From contig DAOVRJ010000066.1 of NCBI GenBank assembly GCA_030628225.1, positions 1 to 10,461 of the forward strand: a stretch of 10,461 nucleotides of DNA, in the 5' to 3' direction. This DNA comes from Candidatus Zixiibacteriota bacterium (lineage in GTDB: Bacteria > SM23-81). Below, piece after piece: positions 1-6,783 of this stretch. Numbering within the stretch: position 1 is the stretch's first letter; each line of letters opens with the position of its first letter. Below the pieces are notes generated by a model. The model ran no database searches, was not told where the DNA came from, and saw nothing but the letters and a program-made list of their open reading frames with translations. Both the position numbers and the translations under genes were made by a program.

Positions 1-1
1 A

Positions 2-895
2 GTGGGCATCAAGTGGTTCCCGGACAAAAAGGGTTTCATCACGGGCATGGCAGTGGCCGGATTCGGTTTCGGGGCTCTGATCTGGATCAAGCTGGCCGGC
101 TCCTGGGGACATCTCATCGAGAGCATGGGTGTGCTCAACGTTTTCGGGCTCTACGGTGTGATCTTTTTCGTTATAGTCGCCCTGGGAAGCATCGTCATGG
201 TTAACCCGCCAGCGGGCTGGAAACCGAAAGGCTGGAGCCCGCCGGTACCCACAGACACGAGTGGCAAGGCCATTGGGGGAACGGACATGGTCCCCGGTCA
301 GATGCTGCGCACGCCACAGTTTTATATGCTCTGGCTGATTTTCATCTTCTGTGGTATGGCCGGTCTGATGACCATCGGCATCATCAAGCTCTTCGGCATC
401 GATGCCTTGCAGCAGAGCGGCTATAGCGCCATGCAGGCCAGCGCCATAGCCGGCACGGCCATGGCCGTTTTCTACTCTCTGGCCAACGGGATCGGTCGCA
501 TCGCCTGGGGTACGATCAGCGACAGGCTGGGCCGTAAGGTCTCTATCTTTTTGATGGCGGCCATCCAGGGGATCATGATGCTGATTTTCTTCAAGATGGG
601 CGGTACGCCATGGCTTTTCTATTTGGGAGCCGCGATAATAGGCTTCAATTTCGGCGCCAACTTCGCCCTATTCCCGGTGGCCACGGCCGATTTCTTCGGC
701 TCCAAGAACATAGGCCAGAATTACGGTTGGATGTTCACGGCATATGGTATAGGAGGGATTGTTGGTCCCATCATGGCGGGGATCTTTCGCGACAAGGGCA
801 GCTTCACCCCCGCCTTCATCATCAGCGGAATTCTCTGTCTTATTGCCGCTGTGATCGCCTTGATGACGAGAGCCCCAAGATTGAAGGAGGGCTGA
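2..895 (+). CDS. MFS transporter, oxalate/formate antiporter (OFA) family, 3' part
   Basis: This is the C-terminal 297 residues of a 12-helix major facilitator transporter of the inner membrane; the window starts inside the gene. The GTG at position 2 is only the first whole codon, not a start. The visible part begins with the KWFPDKKG and AVAGFGFGA segments, which in OFA proteins lie about a third of the way in. A cytoplasmic linker (about residues 68-100) follows, then six hydrophobic helices. A motif-A copy, GRIAWGTISDRLGRK, sits at residues 165-179 at the start of the second half. OFA members exchange or import small carboxylates such as oxalate, formate or other monocarboxylates; the substrate cannot be read from this fragment. 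The stop is TGA at 893-895. A porin gene follows after 143 nt, suggesting paired inner- and outer-membrane uptake (inference). Family call strong, substrate unknown. Confidence 0.85.
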   Translation: MGIKWFPDKKGFITGMAVAGFGFGALIWIKLAGSWGHLIESMGVLNVFGLYGVIFFVIVALGSIVMVNPPAGWKPKGWSPPVPTDTSGKAIGGTDMVPGQMLRTPQFYMLWLIFIFCGMAGLMTIGIIKLFGIDALQQSGYSAMQASAIAGTAMAVFYSLANGIGRIAWGTISDRLGRKVSIFLMAAIQGIMMLIFFKMGGTPWLFYLGAAIIGFNFGANFALFPVATADFFGSKNIGQNYGWMFTAYGIGGIVGPIMAGIFRDKGSFTPAFIISGILCLIAAVIALMTRAPRLKEG

Positions 896-1038
896 TCAAA
901 AGGCGCGCAGGCTGACAAGAAAAAGCAGAGTCAGATCAAGTGCTGATGGTGTTTTGATCTCAACGGCCTGTTTTGCGCATCGATATTAACAGAATATTGC
1001 GGTTCAGCGTTTTTAATCATCTGTTTATGGGAAGATGT

Positions 1039-2151
1039 ATGAGAAGAAAACAATTCCAGATTTTGAAGTTGTTTTTGGTTTTTGTTGTTGTTCTGAGTGC
1101 AAAAACATTCGCTCAAACGTCCACAAAAACCACGATCTATGGATACATCAAGCTGGACGCCTCATACGATGAAGCTAAGGTGAAATGTGGCAATTTCGCT
1201 TTTTTCGTTTTGGACGAGCCCAAAAATGACCAGTTCAACATGACGGCAAGACAATCGAGACTCGGGATGAAGTTTGAGGGGCCGAGCACGGACAACGTCA
1301 AAGTTTTTGGCAATGTGGAGATAGACTTCTACGGCGGAGGAACAGAGAACAAGCCCAACCCGATGCTGCGTCAGGCATATATGGAATTGCGATACACAAG
1401 CTTTAGCCTTTTGGCCGGACAGACCTGGGATCTATTTGCCCCCTTAGTTCCCACAAATCTGAATTATGCTGTAATGTGCATGTGCGGTAACACAGGTCAT
1501 CGAAGACCTCAGGTCAGAGCGACCAAGAGCATTGACATTGGCGAGAACAGTAAATTCACCGCTGGATTGAGCGTAAACCGCAGTATCGGCCGGGGAGAGG
1601 ATGGTGAGGGTTCCGGACTGCCTGCTGAGGAAGGTAGGATTGCTTTTTCTCAGAGGTTATTTGGCCAGAAATTTGCTACAATTGGTATTTCTGGATTGTG
1701 GGGACAGGAAAAGTCAGACATCCTGCAGAAGGAATTTGAGCAAAGGGGATTGGCGATCGATCTGTCTATACCATTTGGAGAAAAGGCCACCCTGCAGGGG
1801 GAATATTTCACCGGAAAAAATTTGGCCAGTTACACAGGTGGTGTTGGTCAGGGGATAGATGAGACCAACGAGAAGGAGATCGAAGCCAGCGGGGGCTGGG
1901 GACACCTCTCTATTGTCCTCAATGAGAATGCCAAGATGAATCTTGGCGCCGGTATCGATGATCCGGACATCAGCGAAAATGATACCTGCAATACAAGAGA
2001 TGAGAACTTGGCTGTGTTTGGTAATATAATCTGGAAGTTGAATCCAGCTGTTTCCATCGGTGTTGAATATATCAGAATGAAGACTACATATATGGGAGGG
2101 GATTTTTTTGAGAATAACAGAGGGCAAATTTCCTTTATCTACTTTATTTGA
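1039..2151 (+). CDS. DcaP-like outer-membrane porin
   Basis: A 370-residue outer-membrane beta-barrel, probably a passive channel for small anionic solutes. I chose ATG 1039 because it opens a classical signal peptide: basic MRRK, a hydrophobic run to about residue 20, then a cleavage site after TFA at residue 25. In-frame TTG 973 and ATG 1027 would put extra polar residues before it. The mature protein starts with the IYGYIKLDASYD strand (residues 33-44). It has the family's RQSRLGMKFEGP segment (71-82), AGQTWDLFAPLVPTNLNY (126-143) and a GHRRPQVR segment (153-160), all typical of DcaP-type porins. The C-terminus is aromatic-rich (residues 362-370, ISFIYFI) but ends in Ile rather than the usual Phe. 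Four cysteines (50, 147, 149, 317) are odd for a porin. The 143-nt gap upstream holds no convincing promoter or terminator. Substrate unknown; the neighbouring OFA transporter hints at carboxylates. Confidence 0.8.
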   Translation: MRRKQFQILKLFLVFVVVLSAKTFAQTSTKTTIYGYIKLDASYDEAKVKCGNFAFFVLDEPKNDQFNMTARQSRLGMKFEGPSTDNVKVFGNVEIDFYGGGTENKPNPMLRQAYMELRYTSFSLLAGQTWDLFAPLVPTNLNYAVMCMCGNTGHRRPQVRATKSIDIGENSKFTAGLSVNRSIGRGEDGEGSGLPAEEGRIAFSQRLFGQKFATIGISGLWGQEKSDILQKEFEQRGLAIDLSIPFGEKATLQGEYFTGKNLASYTGGVGQGIDETNEKEIEASGGWGHLSIVLNENAKMNLGAGIDDPDISENDTCNTRDENLAVFGNIIWKLNPAVSIGVEYIRMKTTYMGGDFFENNRGQISFIYFI

Positions 2152-2300
2152 GTCTTGATCCGGGTAGCAGGGAAAAGCTCTTATCAGCCTGACAGAAAAA
2201 ACAATAAACCAATCAAATTGAGTTTTTTGTAAAATAAGTAGAAATTTGTGCGAGCAGCTCGGTCGATGCCGCGCCGCTTGGCCTGTAAGAGATAATGAGT

Positions 2301-2375
2301 GGGGCTGTAGCTCAGCTAGGGATGAGCGCTTGTCTGGCAGACAAGAGGTCACGGGTTCGATCCCCGTCAGCTCCA
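2301..2375 (+). tRNA. tRNA-Ala (anticodon GGC)
   Basis: A full 75-nt cloverleaf. The acceptor stem is 2301-2307 with 2368-2374, D-arm 2310-2327, anticodon stem 2329-2333 with 2341-2345, and T-stem 2351-2355 with 2363-2367 around loop TTCGATC. Loop 2334-2340 (CTGGCAG) gives anticodon GGC, reading GCC. The third acceptor pair is G·U (2303 with 2372), the hallmark identity element of alanine tRNA. Discriminator A is at 2375, and CCA is not encoded. A run of seven T (2380-2386) follows directly. A weak promoter-like TTGAGT (2218-2223) with TAGAAA (2239-2244) lies upstream, but the 15-nt spacing makes it uncertain. Confidence 0.95.
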
Positions 2376-2451
2376 CTAGTTTTTTTCACATTTACCTTTA
2401 CAGAGAAAAAGAAAGTTTTGCTGGCATCCGAAAAGCGGAGGAACTCTGCAG

Positions 2452-4266
2452 ATGAGACGGTTTGTTGGAAATATATTTTTACTGTTGTTCCTGGGCATGT
2501 GGTTGTTGATGGCCTGTTCGGCCAATCCGCCCCATCAGGAATCCTTGATGCTTCATGCGCTAACTCCAGAGATGGAGGAAAGGGGTCTTTCTCCTGAGTC
2601 AGCCTTGGCAGAGGCCGAAAGCCTGTATGCCGCCGGTTCCCGAGCTAGTAATCTCAGTGATTGGACATCGGCACAGTTATTTTTCTCAGAAACCTTGCAG
2701 ATTATATCCACCCTGGATCTGGATGAAGAGGAATTCCCGGTCCTATCGGATCACTATGACAAACTGCTATTATCACTTTCTGAGGAATATCCGCAGGTTC
2801 TGTCGCACTTTGAAGAGCTGCCTATGGAAGGTTCCTTAGCGTTACTTCTGATGAGATTGGGAGAGATCCGCGGAGACAGTCTTGACCAAATAGCTCAAGA
2901 CAGCACTATGGTTTCAGGGGATGATGTTACCTATGACGTAACCATCCACTGGAATGCGCAGGTAGAAAAGAAAATGAGTTTCTTTCAAAATGAGAGCCGT
3001 AATGTTTTTTCCACCTGGCTCAACCGGTCCGGTCTATATCTTGATATGATGCAACGCATACTTCGCGAATATGGTCTCCCGGAAGATCTGGTTTACATTG
3101 CCTTAATCGAGAGTGGCTTCAACCCCAATGCCTATTCGTGGGCTCATGCCTCCGGTCCATGGCAGTTTATCTCCAGCACCGGGAAATTGTATGGTCTGAA
3201 GAAAGATTGGTGGCTAGATGAACGTCGAGATCCGGTGAAGTCCACTCACGCGGCCGCTAAGTATTTGAAGAATCTATATGCAGAATTTGGAGATTGGCCT
3301 CTGGCAATGGCCGCATATAATTGTGGAGAGGCTCGAGTTCGAAAAGAAATAAGAAAAGCCGGGACGAGGAATTTTTGGAGCCTCAAGCTTCCCCGTCAGA
3401 CCAGGAACTATGTTCCCCTGTTCATGGCAGCCACGGTTATCGCTAAATCACCTGAGAAATACGGGTTCTTTGTGCAATATGAGGAGCCTGAGCAATATGA
3501 TTTAGTCAAAATCGATGAATGTACCGATTTGAAGGTGGCAGCACGCTGTTGTGGTTCCACATATGATAAAATAAAGGCTTTAAATCCAGAGCTTCGTCGG
3601 TGGTGCACTCCGCCTAACTGCAGTTCCTATATGCTGAAAATTCCCAGGGGGACACAGGCCAAATTTAAGAGAAGCTACGTTCTCGTGCCGGCCAGTGAAA
3701 AAGTCACCTGGGAGCGGCATCGAATTAGGCGGGGAGAGACATTATCGGGGATTGCTTATCGATACGGCACTTCTGTGAGCGCTATAAAGGAAGCCAATTC
3801 TCTGCGAAGCAGTCATCGTATCGTCGCCGGAAAATATTTGCTTATACCCTCTTCTCCATTCGGTAATTCAGCCTGGAGCAGCTCGCTTCCTGCTTCTGAG
3901 GGTGATTCCTCAGGCAGAGAGCTGATCTACACGGTGAAAAAGGGCGATACCCTCGGCCGCATCGCGGCAAGCTTTGGAGTTTCTCTCTCTCGGATTCTTC
4001 GCTGGAACGATCTGCGTTCGGGAAAGTACATATACCCAGGAGATAAACTGACAGTTTACCTGTCTACGGATGTAGGAAGCACCAAGGGTTCTCCCGAGGA
4101 TTACACAGAGCTGGTCTACACTGTTAAGCGGGGCGATACACTGTGGGGAATAGCCAACGACTTCGGGGTAAATTTGTCGCAACTGGTTCGGGAGAACCAG
4201 TTGAAGGATCCCTCCTGTATTCGGCCAGGAAACAAACTGAAGATCAAAATGTCTAGAAAACTTTAA
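2452..4266 (+). CDS. mltD: Membrane-bound lytic murein transglycosylase D with LysM repeats
   Basis: A 604-residue lipoprotein that cuts the glycan strands of peptidoglycan to 1,6-anhydromuramoyl ends, acting in the periplasm. The start ATG 2452 has GGAGGAA at 2437-2443. Residues 1-22 form a lipoprotein signal with lipobox LMAC; Cys22 is the lipidation site and Ser23 at +2 predicts outer-membrane sorting. A helical region (about 45-190) is followed by the SLT domain (about 192-335). This carries the ALIESGFNP motif with catalytic Glu220, the GPWQFI segment (235-240) and AAYNCGEARV (287-296). A Cys-containing linker (about 340-405, ALNPELRRWCTPP) resembles the degenerate repeat common in MltD proteins. 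Three LysM peptidoglycan-binding repeats follow at about 420-465, 492-536 and 555-600. The next gene, sppA, starts 15 nt downstream and is probably co-transcribed. Confidence 0.95.
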   Translation: MRRFVGNIFLLLFLGMWLLMACSANPPHQESLMLHALTPEMEERGLSPESALAEAESLYAAGSRASNLSDWTSAQLFFSETLQIISTLDLDEEEFPVLSDHYDKLLLSLSEEYPQVLSHFEELPMEGSLALLLMRLGEIRGDSLDQIAQDSTMVSGDDVTYDVTIHWNAQVEKKMSFFQNESRNVFSTWLNRSGLYLDMMQRILREYGLPEDLVYIALIESGFNPNAYSWAHASGPWQFISSTGKLYGLKKDWWLDERRDPVKSTHAAAKYLKNLYAEFGDWPLAMAAYNCGEARVRKEIRKAGTRNFWSLKLPRQTRNYVPLFMAATVIAKSPEKYGFFVQYEEPEQYDLVKIDECTDLKVAARCCGSTYDKIKALNPELRRWCTPPNCSSYMLKIPRGTQAKFKRSYVLVPASEKVTWERHRIRRGETLSGIAYRYGTSVSAIKEANSLRSSHRIVAGKYLLIPSSPFGNSAWSSSLPASEGDSSGRELIYTVKKGDTLGRIAASFGVSLSRILRWNDLRSGKYIYPGDKLTVYLSTDVGSTKGSPEDYTELVYTVKRGDTLWGIANDFGVNLSQLVRENQLKDPSCIRPGNKLKIKMSRKL

Positions 4267-4281
4267 TCGGGCGGTGATGTC

Positions 4282-5166
4282 GTGAGAAAACATGACTGGG
4301 TTATTGGGGTCATCATCGGAGCATGTGTTGTTTTTGTATTCGTGGTTCTAATCCTTGCTCTGTTCGGCACATTTGCAAACCGTTCCCTGACATTTTCCTC
4401 TTTGGGCAAAAAGGTGGCCCTGGTAGAAATTAGAGGGATCATCCACGAATCTGAGTCTGTTGTTCGGCAGCTCAAGGGATACGCCGAGGATGAAAACGTC
4501 CCGGCCATCGTTCTGCGCATCGATAGTCCTGGGGGAGGAGCATCCGCTTCCCAGGAAATTTATGAACAGGTTAAGAAAGTGCGCCAGGAAGGAAAGAAGG
4601 TGGTTGTCTCCATGGGAGCTATAACCGCTTCCGGTGGTTATTACGTGGCTTGTGCCGCAGATTCCATCATCGCCAACCCCGCTTCATTGACGGGAAGCAT
4701 TGGTGTGCAGATGCAATTTCCCAACACCGAACAACTGTTTAAAAAAATTGGTGTAAAGTTCCATGTTGTTAAGAGCGGTGCCCATAAAGATATCGGTTCC
4801 CCCTATCGCCCCATGACTGATGAGGAGAAAAGGATTTTACAGGAAGTCATCGACGATACCTATAATCAGTTCGTGGAGGTGATCGTGGAACAACGAGACT
4901 TACCGCGAGAGAAGGTGCTGGCTTTGGCAGACGGACGTATTTTTTCTGGCCGATTGGCTCTGGAACTGGGATTGGTCGATCGGATGGGTACGTATGAGGA
5001 TGCCATTGCCTTGGCCGCTCGAATGGGGGGCATCAAAGGCAAGCCACGAGTTGTCAGAGAACGTCTCAAAAAAAGCAGCCTCTTTGATTTTCTCTTTCAG
5101 GCGCTCGGGAAGCTATCCGGTTCCGTTCGGCAACATACAGTTTTGGAGTATATGCTGAGTCAGTGA
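4282..5166 (+). CDS. sppA: Signal peptide peptidase SppA, short form
   Basis: A 294-residue membrane-anchored serine protease that degrades signal peptides left after secretion. An N-terminal transmembrane segment (about residues 8-30) is followed by the ClpP/crotonase-fold S49 domain. Visible family motifs are RIDSPGGGASAS (79-90), ITASGGYYVACAAD (114-127) with nucleophile Ser117, NPASLTGSIGV (132-142), and SGAHKDIGSP (165-174) with general-base Lys169. Its length matches the single-domain form found in Bacillus and many bacteria, not the double-length Escherichia coli enzyme. The start is GTG 4282, with a GGTGA ribosome-binding element at 4273-4277. It sits 15 nt after mltD, making an envelope-maintenance pair. 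A strong promoter for the following genes begins 11 nt after its stop. Confidence 0.95.
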   Translation: MRKHDWVIGVIIGACVVFVFVVLILALFGTFANRSLTFSSLGKKVALVEIRGIIHESESVVRQLKGYAEDENVPAIVLRIDSPGGGASASQEIYEQVKKVRQEGKKVVVSMGAITASGGYYVACAADSIIANPASLTGSIGVQMQFPNTEQLFKKIGVKFHVVKSGAHKDIGSPYRPMTDEEKRILQEVIDDTYNQFVEVIVEQRDLPREKVLALADGRIFSGRLALELGLVDRMGTYEDAIALAARMGGIKGKPRVVRERLKKSSLFDFLFQALGKLSGSVRQHTVLEYMLSQ

Positions 5167-5176
5167 CACTTTTTCC

Positions 5177-5205
5177 TTGACTTTTTTATTTTTAGGAAAT
5201 ATCTT
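5177..5205 (+). promoter_or_regulatory. Sigma-70-type promoter for the FmdB/HU genes
   Basis: TTGACT (5177-5182) and TATCTT (5200-5205) are separated by exactly 17 nt in an A/T-rich spacer, close to the housekeeping consensus. Transcription would start near 5212, about 20 nt before the ATG at 5232. This separates the FmdB-family gene and probably the HU-family gene from the mltD-sppA unit. Confidence 0.65.
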
Positions 5206-5231
5206 TAGTGTTCAGAATAGGTTAGGTGAAA

Positions 5232-5453
5232 ATGCCCATTTACGAATATATCTGCCGGGGTTGCCAAAACGGATTTGAGTGCTTTTTCTTGAACAGGCAA
5301 GATAGCCAGGACGTCGTCTGTAGTCGCTGTGGAGGACGAAGGGTTCAGCGGGTATTTTCCACCTTTGGGGTTGCGGGAGGCAGGGGCTCTGGCGAGTCAT
5401 CCAGCAATAGCTGTAGCACGTGCTTGACTAAAAATTGCAGTACCTGTCGCTAG
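5232..5453 (+). CDS. FmdB family zinc-ribbon protein
   Basis: A 73-residue small protein of the FmdB/CxxC_CxxC_SSSS family. It starts with the family's nearly invariant MPIYEY and has a zinc ribbon made by Cys8-x2-Cys11 and Cys30-x2-Cys33. A Gly/Ser linker (about 46-60) leads to a second pair, Cys61-x2-Cys64 and Cys69-x2-Cys72, at the very C-terminus. ATG 5232 is preferred over GTG 5226 because the family begins at MPIYEY. AGGTGA (5224-5229) is the likely ribosome-binding element but is close to the ATG. FmdB was first named as a putative regulator of formamidase in Methylophilus; its molecular role is not settled, so regulation is only a possibility. It lies 59 nt upstream of an HU-family gene and has its own promoter. 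Confidence 0.88.
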   Translation: MPIYEYICRGCQNGFECFFLNRQDSQDVVCSRCGGRRVQRVFSTFGVAGGRGSGESSSNSCSTCLTKNCSTCR

Positions 5454-5512
5454 CTTGCATTTCGTTTGCGGGCATTTTCATTCACGCTCACTGGGAAAAG
5501 GAGGGATGAAAA

Positions 5513-5791
5513 ATGACCAAGGCTGATCTTGTAGAAGAGGTTGCCAGTGTTACTGGACTGACAAAGACCGATACCGCTATGGTCTTCGAGGCCTTTCTGA
5601 AGGCTATCTCCAATGCGTTGATCAATGGCAATAACATAGAGATCAGAGGGTTCGGGAGATTCAAGGTGAAGCGTCGCAAAGCCCGGGTGGCCAGAAATCC
5701 CAGAACTGGAGCCGCTGTGCCCATACCGGAGAGAAATGTTCCCATATTTCAGCCATCCAACTTTCTCAAGGAGAAAGTAGCTAAGGGCTAA
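5513..5791 (+). CDS. HU/IHF-family DNA-binding protein
   Basis: A 92-residue nucleoid-associated protein that bends DNA as a dimer. The N-terminal helices (MTKADLVEEVA onward) are followed by the saddle IEIRGFGRFKVKRRKAR (42-58). The beta-arm carries RNPRTG (61-66), whose Pro63 is the intercalating residue of the family. The C-terminal PIFQPSNFLKEKV (77-89) matches the family's last strand and helix. Length is standard (90-100). Ribosome binding is very strong: AAGGAGGGA at 5498-5506, seven nt before ATG 5513. The IEIRGFG segment resembles IHF-beta as much as HU, so I do not choose between hup and ihfB. A perfect hairpin begins 41 nt after the stop. Confidence 0.95.
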   Translation: MTKADLVEEVASVTGLTKTDTAMVFEAFLKAISNALINGNNIEIRGFGRFKVKRRKARVARNPRTGAAVPIPERNVPIFQPSNFLKEKVAKG

Positions 5792-5831
5792 TAACGCTGG
5801 TTTGTTCTATTATGGATGAGTTCTGATTGGA

Positions 5832-5877
5832 GATGAGCAGGACGCTGTCCGTCCTGCTCATCGTATGTAAGACAGCG
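5832..5877 (+). promoter_or_regulatory. 12-bp perfect hairpin with possible pseudoknot, leader of the bS22-like gene
   Basis: GATGAGCAGGAC (5832-5843 with the G at 5832) and GTCCTGCTCATC (5851-5862) are perfect reverse complements around a 7-nt loop, GCTGTCC (5844-5850). Six loop bases, GCTGTC (5844-5849), are also perfectly complementary to GACAGC (5871-5876), so an H-type pseudoknot is possible in RNA. No T-run follows the hairpin, so it is not a canonical intrinsic terminator. It lies between the HU-family gene and a tiny ribosomal-protein-like gene. It could be a 3' stabiliser or terminator for the first, or a translational control element for the second. The role is inference. Confidence 0.55.
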
Positions 5878-5955
5878 AAAGCCAAGAAACTGACCTCGAT
5901 CTCAGCGTTTTTTTATGACGGGATTTGCGATAGAATCTGCGCAAGAGGGGGAACG

Positions 5956-6051
5956 ATGCCTAGTGGTAAAAAGAAAAAGCGCCATAAAATCGCCACGCAT
6001 AAAAGGAAAAAGCGCCTAAAGGCTAATCGACATAAAAAGAAGAAACGGTGA
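5956..6051 (+). CDS. Tiny basic protein, AURKAIP1/COX24-like (bS22/mS38-type ribosomal protein candidate)
   Basis: A 31-residue protein with 18 Lys/Arg plus 3 His and no acidic residue. It starts MPSGKKKKRHK, continues ATHKRKKRLKANRH and ends in KKKKR. This pattern resembles the short AURKAIP1/COX24 (mS38) motif, also found in small bacterial ribosomal proteins such as mycobacterial bS22; the match is from memory of the family, not a search. Such proteins bind rRNA of the small subunit. ATG 5956 is chosen over the in-frame ATG 5827 because GAGGGGGA (5945-5952) lies just before it. The longer version would also read through the perfect hairpin. Its stop lies 29 nt before the metallophosphoesterase start, suggesting co-transcription. 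Gene probable, ribosomal role likely but unproven. Confidence 0.75.
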   Translation: MPSGKKKKRHKIATHKRKKRLKANRHKKKKR

Positions 6052-6080
6052 GGATGGCCCCTGGAAGGGGTGGATCTTTC

Positions 6081-6566
6081 ATGAAAGTTGGGGTAATATC
6101 CGACACGCACATCTCAGCAAGCCAAGCTAATCTGCCAGAGGCTCTCTTAGAAAAAATGAGGGGGGTAGATTTCATCCTTCATGCTGGCGATCTGGTGGTT
6201 CCTGGGGTTCTTGACGGTCTCCGGCAGATTGCCCCGGTAGCTGCTGTGTGTGGCAACATGGACCGTCCTGAGGTCAGGGAGATGTTGCCTGCAAAGAGGA
6301 CCATTACTCTGGAGAAGGTGACCGTGGGTTTGATTCATGGCTGGGGAGCACCCAGTGGTCTACAAGAAAGAGTTCTGGGTGAGTTCTGTGGGGATGTGCG
6401 GGTGATAGTCTTTGGACATTCTCATCGTCCATATCAGGAGTGGATTGATCAGATCTATCTATTCAACCCCGGCAGCGCTCTGAAAAATAGTTTCTCATCC
6501 GTTCGCTCTTACGGTATCTTGCATATTGAGGAAGATCGGGTTAAGGGAGAGATCATTCGCTGGTGA
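6081..6566 (+). CDS. YfcE/MJ0936-family metallophosphoesterase
   Basis: A 161-residue cytosolic calcineurin-like phosphodiesterase with two metal ions. All core motifs are present: ISDTH (residues 6-10, Asp8 and His10), HAGD (34-37, Asp37), GNMD (58-61, Asn59), IHG (85-87, His86), FGHSH (111-115) and FNPGS (128-132). The length matches archaeal MJ0936 and is slightly below E. coli YfcE. These enzymes hydrolyse phosphodiesters in vitro; the natural substrate is not established. ATG 6081 is chosen because it begins MKVGVISDTH and has GGAAGGGGTGG (6063-6073) upstream. An in-frame GTG at 6048 overlaps the preceding stop and would add 11 unlike-family residues. No clear terminator is seen in the 98 nt before the next tRNA. 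Confidence 0.92.
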   Translation: MKVGVISDTHISASQANLPEALLEKMRGVDFILHAGDLVVPGVLDGLRQIAPVAAVCGNMDRPEVREMLPAKRTITLEKVTVGLIHGWGAPSGLQERVLGEFCGDVRVIVFGHSHRPYQEWIDQIYLFNPGSALKNSFSSVRSYGILHIEEDRVKGEIIRW

Positions 6567-6664
6567 GGGAAAGATGCACAGATCTGTTCTCAGAGATCAA
6601 AGAGAGCGTTTGAGGAATAAACGGGCTCAAATTTGGTTCAAAGAAGGTTTAAAAATAGCGTTGT

Positions 6665-6741
6665 GCGCCAGTAGCTCAGATGGATAGAGCATCGGACTTC
6701 GAATCCGCAGGCCGAGCGTTAGAATCGCTCCGAGCGCGCCA
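6665..6741 (+). tRNA. tRNA-Arg (anticodon TCG), with atypical substitutions
   Basis: A 77-nt cloverleaf including encoded CCA (6739-6741) and discriminator G (6738). Loop 6697-6703 (CTTCGAA) gives anticodon TCG, reading CGA. The D-loop has G18-G19 and A20, an arginine identity element. The T-stem 6714-6718 pairs perfectly with 6726-6730. Oddities: the acceptor stem has two adjacent mismatches, C6669 with A6733 and A6670 with G6732. The T-loop is TTAGAAT, with A at position 56 where C is nearly invariant. Pair 27-43 is U·C. It may be a functional but diverged gene, a decaying copy, or carry sequence errors. Confidence 0.8.
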
Positions 6742-6783
6742 TGGATTCAGCATCAAAGATTTAGGATCGGCTTTTCCTTTTTG

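Noticed and set aside
894-960. GATCAAAA (894-901) and AGATCAA (933-939) both complementary to TTTTGATC/TTGATCT near 952-960, as a terminator or switch after the MFS gene
   Set aside because: The stems are short and A/T-rich with long loops and no T-run after them; chance is a sufficient explanation.
2301-2375. tRNA-Ala as an integration site for a genomic island
   Set aside because: No integrase and no repeated tRNA 3' end is visible, and the following genes are housekeeping.
1714-2376. A long open frame on the minus strand
   Set aside because: It runs antisense through the well-supported porin and straight through the tRNA-Ala gene, and has no family-like motif.
3910-4293. Minus-strand frame opposite the LysM repeats
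   Set aside because: It is a shadow of the conserved mltD coding sequence, without its own motif or start signal.
5415-5424. Perfect palindrome AGCACGTGCT
   Set aside because: It lies inside the FmdB-family coding sequence over the Cys codons and is short enough to be chance.
5827-5955. Longer N-terminus for the tiny basic protein, starting at ATG 5827
   Set aside because: It would translate through the perfect hairpin and has no good ribosome-binding site; ATG 5956 has one and gives the family-like length.
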